From: CAVPEW01 sp050247895 | GTDB taxonomy: Bacteria > Actinomycetota > Acidimicrobiia > Acidimicrobiales > VFJN01 | Assembly (NCBI GenBank): GCA_050247895.1 | Contig: JBFWTJ010000253.1 | Coordinates: 1-5,463, forward strand | Reading direction: 5' to 3' | DNA: 5,463 nucleotides | Part shown: positions 1-4,896 of the stretch, piece by piece | How positions within the stretch are numbered: the stretch's first letter is position 1 | How the letters are laid out: the number at the start of each line of letters is the position of its first letter | Made by a program: the position numbers and the translations under genes | Notes under the pieces: model-generated | Told to the model about the DNA's origin: nothing | Database searches by the model: none | Seen by the model: the letters and a program-made list of their open reading frames with translations, nothing else

Positions 1-921
1 GACACGATCACCTGGAACGACGTCATCCGGGCCAAGCACCTCAAGGAGCTCGGCCCGCCCGAGGACGTGGAGTACATCGAGCGGGAGCGCCACGCCATCG
101 CGGTCCACGAGGCCTGCCACGCGGTGGCCGCCTACCGGGTGCGCAAGCACCTCTCGATCGACCTGGCCACCATCGAGAAGGGCGGCTCGTACCTGGGGAT
201 GGTGTCGAGCATCAAGCCCGAGGACCAGTTCACCCGGTGGCGGACCGAGTACGAGGCCGACGTCCTCGTGTCGCTGGCCTCCCTGGCCGGCGAGCGGCTC
301 TTCTTCGAGGGCGACAACAGCTCGGGCGTGTCGGGCGACCTCGAGTCGGCCACCACGATCGCCACCCTCATGGAGGGCTACTGGGGGATGGGCACGAGCA
401 TCACCTCGCACGGGGTCACCCACCAGGTCGGGATCCGGGGCGGCGGCCGGCCCGGCGCGCCGGGCGAGCAGGGTGAGCGCGAGCTGCTGGCCGACCGGTC
501 CCTCGGCGAGCGCATCGAGACCCGGCTGGACGCCCTGCTCGGCCGGGCCCGCGACCTCCTCGACGAGAACCGCAGCCACGTCCTGGCGCTCGCCCACGCC
601 CTGGAGAGCCACAAGACCCTCTCGGGCGACGACGTGGTCGCGGTCATCGAGGGCCGGCCCGGCCCGGCGGTCGACGGGCGGCCGTACCACGACCCGGTGG
701 TCCGCAGCCGGCTGGAGGAGTACCACGAGGCGGCCGTCGGGGCCCACGCCCACCACGCCGCGCTGACCCTGCCCCTGCCGTCGCTGAACGGGCACCACCC
801 GCGCCTGGCCGCTGACGCGGTGGCCTTCGAGGAGGGCGAGGAGACCGCGCCCCGGGGCCAGGCGCCGGCCGGCATCCGCTTCCTCCCCCCTCCGGCCGGC
901 CCGGGCAACCCCCGGAACTGA
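1..921 (+). CDS. FtsH-like AAA/M41 zinc metalloprotease, C-terminal peptidase part (5' truncated)
   Basis: The reading frame is open from base 1, so the true start and the AAA ATPase module lie upstream; 306 residues are visible. Residues 36-40 read HEACH, the HExxH zinc site of peptidase family M41, with two zinc-binding histidines and the catalytic glutamate. Residues 112-118 (GDLESAT) align with the FtsH stretch whose aspartate is the third zinc ligand (Asp113 here), followed by a helix ending in WGMG, like the usual YGMS. Residues about 160-200 give the usual helical end (DLLDENR, then LSGDDVV). FtsH-type enzymes are ATP-driven proteases, normally membrane-anchored, that degrade membrane and regulatory proteins. 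Oddities: cysteine replaces the usual glycine in HEAGH, a Gly/Arg-rich insert sits near residues 143-158, and a low-complexity tail of about 80 residues follows the fold. It is probably a divergent paralogue rather than the housekeeping ftsH. The following gene is 55 bases away. The M41 call is solid; the ATPase half is inferred. Confidence 0.85.
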   Translation, partial: DTITWNDVIRAKHLKELGPPEDVEYIERERHAIAVHEACHAVAAYRVRKHLSIDLATIEKGGSYLGMVSSIKPEDQFTRWRTEYEADVLVSLASLAGERLFFEGDNSSGVSGDLESATTIATLMEGYWGMGTSITSHGVTHQVGIRGGGRPGAPGEQGERELLADRSLGERIETRLDALLGRARDLLDENRSHVLALAHALESHKTLSGDDVVAVIEGRPGPAVDGRPYHDPVVRSRLEEYHEAAVGAHAHHAALTLPLPSLNGHHPRLAADAVAFEEGEETAPRGQAPAGIRFLPPPAGPGNPRN

Positions 922-964
922 GCCGGCCCGCCCGGAGGGCTCGCCGCGGCCGACCGTGCCGTGT

Positions 965-968
965 GAGG
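965..968 (+). promoter_or_regulatory. Ribosome binding site (GAGG) of the methyltransferase
   Basis: GAGG lies 8 bases before the ATG at 977. This supports ATG 977 over the in-frame GTG at 956, which has no purine-rich stretch at a suitable distance. Confidence 0.45.
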
Positions 969-976
969 CTGGGTCG

Positions 977-1780
977 ATGGCCCGCGAGACCTACACCCAC
1001 GGCCACGACGCCGCGGTGCTGGCCGCGCACGGCGTCCGCACGGCGACCGACTCGGCGCCCCACCTGCTGGCCCACCTGGCGCCGGGCCTGGACCTGCTCG
1101 ACGTGGGCTGCGGCCCGGCCACGATCACCGCCGACCTGGCCGCGGCGGTGGCGCCGGGCCGGGTGGTGGCCGTGGACGCCGCGGCCGAGGCGGTGGAGGC
1201 GGCCCGGGCCACCGTGGCGGCCCGCGGGGTGGACGTCGAGGTCCGGGTGGGCGACGTCTACGCGCTGGGCGAGCCCGACGGGGCCTTCGACGTGGTCCAC
1301 GCCCACCAGGTCCTCCAGCACCTGGCCGACCCGGTCGCGGCGCTGGTCGAGATGCGTCGGGTGTGCCGACCGGGCGGCGTGGTGGCGGTCCGCGACGCCG
1401 ACTACGCGGGGTTCTTCTGGACGCCGCGGCCCGCGGGCCTGGACCGCTGGATCGAGCTGTACCACCCGGTCGCGAGGGCCAACGGCGGCGAGCCCGACGC
1501 CGGGCGCCGCCTCCCGACGTGGGCCCGGGCCGCGGGCTTCGACGACGTGGTGGTGACCGGCTCGTGCTGGGTCTTCGCCGCGCCGGCCGACCGGGCCCGG
1601 TGGGCCGGCCAGTGGGCCCGGCGGACCGCCCCCGGGTCCCGCTTCGCGGTCCAGGTCCTGGACAGGGGCCTCGCCTCGCTGGCCGAGGTCGCCGAGGTCG
1701 CCGGGGCGTGGCAGGTCTGGGCCGAGGCCGAGGACGCCCTGTTCGTCGTCCCCCACGTCGAGCTGGTCTGCCGGGCCTGA
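977..1780 (+). CDS. Class I SAM-dependent methyltransferase
   Basis: A 267-residue soluble protein with the full Rossmann-type methyltransferase signature. Motif I (LDVGCGPATI, residues 41-50) binds S-adenosylmethionine; the acidic end of strand 2 is VVAVDA (63-68); VGDVYAL (91-97) contacts the adenine; FDVVHAHQVLQHL (104-116) is the motif IV region; RPGGVVAVRDADY (131-143) is the strand 5 region. The N-terminus (YTHGH, then RTATDSAPHLL) resembles a common group of UbiE/Methyltransf_11-like proteins in actinobacteria and fungi whose substrates are mostly unknown. The C-terminal third, with WARAAGF and several tryptophans, probably forms the substrate lid. I chose ATG 977 because the homologous-looking N-terminus begins there and a GAGG lies 8 bases upstream; GTG 956 would add seven residues. 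The neighbours, a protease and a haem enzyme, do not define a pathway, so no substrate is proposed. Confidence 0.88.
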   Translation: MARETYTHGHDAAVLAAHGVRTATDSAPHLLAHLAPGLDLLDVGCGPATITADLAAAVAPGRVVAVDAAAEAVEAARATVAARGVDVEVRVGDVYALGEPDGAFDVVHAHQVLQHLADPVAALVEMRRVCRPGGVVAVRDADYAGFFWTPRPAGLDRWIELYHPVARANGGEPDAGRRLPTWARAAGFDDVVVTGSCWVFAAPADRARWAGQWARRTAPGSRFAVQVLDRGLASLAEVAEVAGAWQVWAEAEDALFVVPHVELVCRA

Positions 1781-1803
1781 CCGGGCCGTCGTGCCCTCCT
1801 GGT

Positions 1804-1820
1804 GCCCCCGGCCCGGGGGC
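1804..1820 (+). other. GC-rich perfect hairpin between methyltransferase and chdC
   Basis: The arms GCCCCCG (1804-1810) and CGGGGGC (1814-1820) are perfectly complementary around a 3-base loop. The hairpin starts 23 bases after the methyltransferase stop and ends 3 bases before a -10-like hexamer for chdC. It has no T tract, so it is not a classical intrinsic terminator. It could slow or end transcription from upstream or act as an operator. In DNA this GC-rich, a seven-pair stem can also arise by chance. Confidence 0.3.
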
Positions 1821-1823
1821 CGG

Positions 1824-1829
1824 TACGGT
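1824..1829 (+). promoter_or_regulatory. Possible -10 element (TACGGT) for chdC, leaderless transcript
   Basis: TACGGT fits the TAnnnT pattern of actinobacterial -10 elements and ends 6 bases before the chdC ATG, which places the expected transcription start on or next to the start codon. No Shine-Dalgarno-like sequence precedes this ATG, as expected for a leaderless mRNA. No convincing -35 hexamer is visible. The same 11-base pattern TA(C/T)GGTCCGGC recurs before livH. Confidence 0.35.
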
Positions 1830-1835
1830 CCGGCC

Positions 1836-2525
1836 ATGCCGGAACCGCTCGTCCCCTCGGTGGGCCTCGGGGTCGTCCACCTCTTCTGCTCGCCGACGCC
1901 GCTGGCCGACCGGGGCGGGATCGCCGCCGCGGTGCGCTCGGCCGAGGCCGACGGCGTCCAGGTGGTCCCCGTGGCCGTCCTGGGCCACAAGGCCGACGTG
2001 GCCCTCATGGCGCTGGGTCCCGACCTGTGGCGCCTGCGCCGGCTCCAGACCGAGGTGGAGGCGGCGGGCCTCGACGTGCACGACAGCTACGTGTCGCTGA
2101 CCGAGGTCTCCGAGTACGCCCAGGGGGTTCCCGACGAGCTGAAGCAGGCCCGGCTGTTCCCCCGGTTGCCCCCGGAGGGGAAGCGGGCCTTCTGCTTCTA
2201 CCCGATGTCCAAGCGCCGGGAGGGCCACGCCAACTGGTTCGAGCTGCCCTACGAGCAGCGCAAGGACCTCATGTACGAGCACGGCAGCAGCGGGCGGAAG
2301 TTCGCCGGGCGGGTCCTCCAGGTCGTCACCGGGTCGACGGGCCTGGACGACTTCGAGTGGGGGGTGACCCTCTTCGGGGTGAACCCCGACGACCTCAAGG
2401 AGGTCGTGTACACGCTCCGCTACGACGAGGCATCGGCCCGGTACGCGGAGTTCGGGCCGTTCTACATGGGGATCGTCGGCACGCTCGACGAGGTCCTGAC
2501 GGGGGTCGGTTTGCCCGATCAGTGA
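1836..2525 (+). CDS. chdC: Coproheme decarboxylase (chlorite dismutase family)
   Basis: Also called hemQ. This 229-residue enzyme performs the last step of the coproporphyrin-dependent haem pathway: peroxide-driven decarboxylation of two propionates of iron-coproporphyrin III, via harderoheme, to haem b in the cytoplasm. The C-terminal ferredoxin-like half is highly characteristic. Aligned by spacing to the S. aureus enzyme, Tyr122 and Lys126 in YPMSK match the catalytic Tyr145 and Lys149, Trp134 lies in the conserved NW, His149 in MYEHG matches the proximal haem ligand His172, Gln162 matches distal Gln185, and Arg195/Ser200 match Arg218/Ser223. VTGSTGLDDFEWGVTLF (164-180) and the following YTLRYDEASARYAEFG block are near-invariant in Firmicutes enzymes. 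The start at ATG 1836 is where family members begin; an in-frame GTG at 1791 would add an unlikely 15-residue Pro/Gly-rich leader. The distal Gln and its surroundings look like the Firmicutes rather than the classical actinobacterial type. No other haem gene is in the window. Confidence 0.95.
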   Translation: MPEPLVPSVGLGVVHLFCSPTPLADRGGIAAAVRSAEADGVQVVPVAVLGHKADVALMALGPDLWRLRRLQTEVEAAGLDVHDSYVSLTEVSEYAQGVPDELKQARLFPRLPPEGKRAFCFYPMSKRREGHANWFELPYEQRKDLMYEHGSSGRKFAGRVLQVVTGSTGLDDFEWGVTLFGVNPDDLKEVVYTLRYDEASARYAEFGPFYMGIVGTLDEVLTGVGLPDQ

Positions 2526-2550
2526 CATCACGTCACGCAAAGGCGTGACG
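2522..2550 (+). promoter_or_regulatory. Inverted-repeat cluster in the chdC-livH gap (operator or weak terminator)
   Basis: A perfect inverted repeat, CGTCACGC (2531-2538) and GCGTGACG (2543-2550) around AAAG, begins 5 bases after the chdC stop. It overlaps a second symmetric pattern, GTGA-CA-TCAC (2522-2531), so TGAC/GTCA half-sites occur at 2523, 2532 and 2546. There is no T tract after the stem, and a -10-like TATGGT follows 7 bases later. A repressor or activator operator for the transporter operon is therefore as likely as termination of chdC. Confidence 0.45.
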
Positions 2551-2557
2551 AGGTGGC

Positions 2558-2563
2558 TATGGT
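2558..2563 (+). promoter_or_regulatory. Possible -10 element (TATGGT) for the liv operon
   Basis: TATGGT matches TAnnnT and four of six bases of TATAAT. The predicted transcription start is around 2570, either just before the TTG at 2573 or giving a leader of about 23 bases before the ATG at 2593. No clear -35 is visible at the usual spacing; the inverted-repeat cluster occupies that position, so an activator may be needed, or the site is bound by a repressor. Confidence 0.35.
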
Positions 2564-2572
2564 CCGGCGTTC

Positions 2573-3901
2573 TTGAGGGGAGCTGCGACCTCATGGGCCG
2601 GACGTCTCGTGTTCGTCGCGCTCGGCCTCGTGGTCGCCGGGAGCCTCATCACCGCCGGGCGCGCCGGCGCGCAGGACGGGGGCGGCCCCGCCCCCTCCGA
2701 GCCCGCCCTCACCTTCACCGTCCGGGACCGCAACGGCACCCAGGACACCGGCGACGACGAGCTCGTCGAGGGCGCCACCATCGTCGTCCTGGATGCCTCG
2801 GGCGCGTCGGTCGCCGAGGTCACCACCGACGGGGACGGGCGGGCCGTGGCCCGGCTCCCCGGCGAAGGGCGCTACACCGCCACGCTCGACCTGGGGTCGC
2901 TGCCCGAGGGCGTGGGCCCGCCCCGCGAGGGCGGCGAGGTGATCGAGGTCGACCCCAACCGGGCCCGGGTGGCCAACTTCACCCTGGGGGACCGGGTCCG
3001 CGTCGAGCGCACGTTCGTCGACGAGCTGAAGCAGACCACCGTCGACGGCATCCGCTTCGGCCTGGTCGTCGCCCTGTGCTCGGTGGGCCTCTCGCTCGTC
3101 TTCGGGACGACCGGCCTGACCAACTTCGCCCACGGCGAGCTGGTCACCTTCGGCGCCGTGGTCGTGTGGTTCATGGTCAACGACCACGGCGTGAACCTTG
3201 TCCTGGCCACCGTCGTGGGGCTGGCCGTCGGCGCGGCCTTCGGCGCCGGTCTGGAGCGGGGCCTGTGGCGGCCGTTGCGCCGCCGGGGCCTGAGCCTGCT
3301 GGCCATGATGGTCGTCTCCATCGGGCTCTCCTTCCTGCTGCGCTACCTCCTCCAGATCTGGTTCGGCGCCGGGAGCGAGCCCTACGCCCAGTTCTCGGTC
3401 GGGCACACCTCGACCTACGACCTGCTCGGCGTCCGGGTCAGCGCCACCGCGCTGGTCTCGATCGTGGCCAGCCTCGTCGTTCTGGTCTCGGTGGGGCTGC
3501 TGCTCCAGCTCACCCGGATCGGCAAGGCCATGCGGGCCGTGGCCGACAGCCCGGACCTGGCCGCCTCCTCGGGCATCGACGTCGACCACGTCGTGCTCGT
3601 GGTCTGGGCGCTCGGCGGGGCGCTGGCCGCCCTGGGCGGGGTCTTCCACGGCCTGGCCGAGCAGGTGAAGTTCGACTTCGGCAACGACATCCTCCTGCTC
3701 ATGTTCGCCGGGATCGTGCTCGGCGGGCTGGGCACGGCCTACGGGGCGCTGGTCGGCGGCTTCCTGGTGGGCCTGCTGGTGCAGCTCTCGACGATCTGGG
3801 TCACGCCCAACCTCAAGACCGTCGGCGCGCTGGTCGTGATGGTCGCGGTGCTGCTGGTGCGCCCGCAGGGCATCCTGGGCCGGGCCGAGAGGGTGGGGTA
3901 G
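2573..3901 (+). CDS. livH: Branched-chain amino acid-type ABC transporter permease LivH with secreted N-terminal beta-domain
   Basis: 442 residues, against roughly 300 for ordinary LivH. Residues 1-33 look like a Sec signal peptide (Arg2 and Arg11, hydrophobic 12-28, AGA before Gln34). Residues about 46-138 form a soluble segment rich in Thr, Val, Gly and Asp, resembling carboxypeptidase regulatory-like or prealbumin/Cna-B-like beta-sandwich repeats (GATIVVLDASGASVAEVTTDGDG). The LivH core starts near residue 148: GLTNFAHGEL (181-190) is the family hallmark, LTRIGKAMRAVADSPDLAASSGI (313-335) is the cytoplasmic loop that docks on the ATPase, and the end VRPQGILGR is typical. Basic loops (228-240 and 313-335) fix the topology and put the beta-domain outside the cell. 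Substrates of this HAAT family include branched-chain amino acids, amides and urea, so the exact one is open. Start: TTG 2573 is the only start giving a charged signal-peptide n-region in frame, but it has no Shine-Dalgarno; a GAGGGGAG/ATG pair at 2575/2593 is out of frame (see findings). Downstream livM follows after 2 bases. Confidence 0.9.
   Translation: MRGAATSWAGRLVFVALGLVVAGSLITAGRAGAQDGGGPAPSEPALTFTVRDRNGTQDTGDDELVEGATIVVLDASGASVAEVTTDGDGRAVARLPGEGRYTATLDLGSLPEGVGPPREGGEVIEVDPNRARVANFTLGDRVRVERTFVDELKQTTVDGIRFGLVVALCSVGLSLVFGTTGLTNFAHGELVTFGAVVVWFMVNDHGVNLVLATVVGLAVGAAFGAGLERGLWRPLRRRGLSLLAMMVVSIGLSFLLRYLLQIWFGAGSEPYAQFSVGHTSTYDLLGVRVSATALVSIVASLVVLVSVGLLLQLTRIGKAMRAVADSPDLAASSGIDVDHVVLVVWALGGALAALGGVFHGLAEQVKFDFGNDILLLMFAGIVLGGLGTAYGALVGGFLVGLLVQLSTIWVTPNLKTVGALVVMVAVLLVRPQGILGRAERVG
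2575..2582 (+). promoter_or_regulatory. Strong Shine-Dalgarno-like GAGGGGAG conflicting with the livH start
   Basis: The best purine-rich ribosome-binding sequence near livH sits just inside the annotated TTG start and 10 bases before the ATG at 2593. That ATG is not in the livH frame. If one G of the GGG at 2595-2597 were an assembly error, translation from 2593 would read MAGRLVFV and continue straight into the livH signal peptide. Confidence 0.4.
3892..3898 (+). promoter_or_regulatory. Ribosome binding site of livM (GGTGGGG)
   Basis: A G-rich stretch inside the last codons of livH ends 5 bases before the GTG start of livM at 3904. With a 2-base intergenic gap, translational coupling to livH is likely. 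Confidence 0.4.
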
Positions 3902-3903
3902 CG

Positions 3904-4896
3904 GTGGACCTCGTCGGCATCTTCGGCGACAGCCTCCGCTACGGCGTCGGCGAGTTCACGATGGTCTTCGCCCTGGCCGCGCTGGGCGTCAACCTCCAGT
4001 TCGGCTACTGCGGGCTCCTCAACTTCGGCCAGGCCGGGTTCGCCGCCGCCGGCGCCTACGGGGTGGCCGTGGCCGTCGGCCACTTCGGCTGGTCGTTCGC
4101 CCTGGGCGTGAGCACGTCGCTGCTCGCCGCGGTGGTCCTCGGCCTGCTCCTGGGGTTCCCGACCCTGCGCCTGCGGGGCGACTACCTGGCCATCGTCACC
4201 ATCGCGGCCAGCGAGATCATCCGGTTCGTCCTCCAGGCGTCCAACTTCCGGGGGGTCACCGGCGGGGCCGACGGCCTCCAGGGGTTCGCCGGCACCTTCC
4301 GCGACCTCAACCCCATCCCGCCCGGTCGCCACGGCTTCTGGCGGCTGGAGTTCTCGTCGTCGGTCCTGTGGGTGATGCTCGTCGGCTGGCTGCTCGTCGC
4401 CGCCTTCGCCGTGCTCACCCACCTGTTGATCGAGAGCCCCTGGGGGCGGGTCGTGAAGGGGATCCGGGAGGACGAGGACGCCGTCCGCAGCCTGGGCAAG
4501 AACGTCTACGCCTACAAGATGCAGGTCCTGGTCCTGGGTGGGGCCATGGGCGCGGTCGCCGGGTTGATGGACGGGTTGGCCCGCGGCTCGGCCACCCCTG
4601 CGAACTACCAGCCCGGCTTCACCTTCTTCGCCTACGTGATGGTGATCCTGGGCGGCACGGCCAAGGTGTGGGCGCCCATCGTCGGAGCGATCGTGTTCAA
4701 CACGCTGCTCCAGTTCTCCGACCTGTTCCTGCGGGCGGCCAACGACTCGTTCGTGCCGTCGTGGCTCGTCGGCGACGACGACGTCGGCGCGGTGCGCTTC
4801 GTCCTCATGGGCGGCGCGCTCATGGCCCTGATGGTGTTCCGCCCGCAGGGGATCTTCGGCGACCGCAGGGAGGTGGCCATCGGTGCCCGTCGTTGA
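3904..4896 (+). CDS. livM: Branched-chain amino acid-type ABC transporter permease LivM
   Basis: A 330-residue integral membrane protein, the second permease of the importer, paired with LivH. Recognisable features in order: CGLLNFGQAGFAAAGAY (36-52), the LivM form of the hairpin also seen in LivH; LRLRGDYLAIVTIAASEIIR (88-107), nearly diagnostic for LivM; the cytoplasmic ATPase-docking loop SPWGRVVKGIREDEDAVRSLG (178-198); VMVILGGTAKVWAPIVGA (245-262); and the C-terminal FRPQGIFGDR. About eight hydrophobic segments are visible. The start is GTG 3904, directly behind livH and preceded by a G-rich ribosome-binding sequence. The frame stays open far upstream to 2545 without a stop, but that part is an Arg/Gly/Pro-rich shadow of livH. 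The 3' end overlaps livG by 14 bases. Substrate specificity rests with a binding protein not seen here. Confidence 0.94.
   Translation: MDLVGIFGDSLRYGVGEFTMVFALAALGVNLQFGYCGLLNFGQAGFAAAGAYGVAVAVGHFGWSFALGVSTSLLAAVVLGLLLGFPTLRLRGDYLAIVTIAASEIIRFVLQASNFRGVTGGADGLQGFAGTFRDLNPIPPGRHGFWRLEFSSSVLWVMLVGWLLVAAFAVLTHLLIESPWGRVVKGIREDEDAVRSLGKNVYAYKMQVLVLGGAMGAVAGLMDGLARGSATPANYQPGFTFFAYVMVILGGTAKVWAPIVGAIVFNTLLQFSDLFLRAANDSFVPSWLVGDDDVGAVRFVLMGGALMALMVFRPQGIFGDRREVAIGARR
4867..4873 (+). promoter_or_regulatory. Ribosome binding site of livG (AGGGAGG)
   Basis: A near-consensus Shine-Dalgarno within the 3' end of livM lies 9 bases before GTG 4883. It decides this start over the in-frame GTG at 4961, which would fall closer to the ABC domain but lacks such a site. 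Confidence 0.55.

Noticed and set aside
919..942. Possible hairpin (GAGCC ... GGCTC) directly after the FtsH-like gene as a terminator.
   Set aside because: Only five pairs with a long loop and no T tract; chance occurrence is likely in this composition.
956..976. GTG 956 as the start of the methyltransferase.
   Set aside because: The seven added residues do not resemble the family N-terminus, and the GAGG site is spaced for ATG 977.
644..2594. Two long minus-strand open frames (644-2008 and 1125-2594) opposite the methyltransferase and chdC.
   Set aside because: They are Pro/Arg/Gly-rich translations without recognisable domains, opposite three well-supported + strand genes; long antisense frames are normal in DNA this rich in GC.
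2545..3903. Upstream extension of the livM frame, which would make a 783-residue protein.
   Set aside because: The added part is an Arg/Gly/Pro-rich shadow of livH, whereas the livM family start and a ribosome-binding sequence lie at 3904. Its only meaning is that a frameshift at the livH start would not be revealed by a stop.
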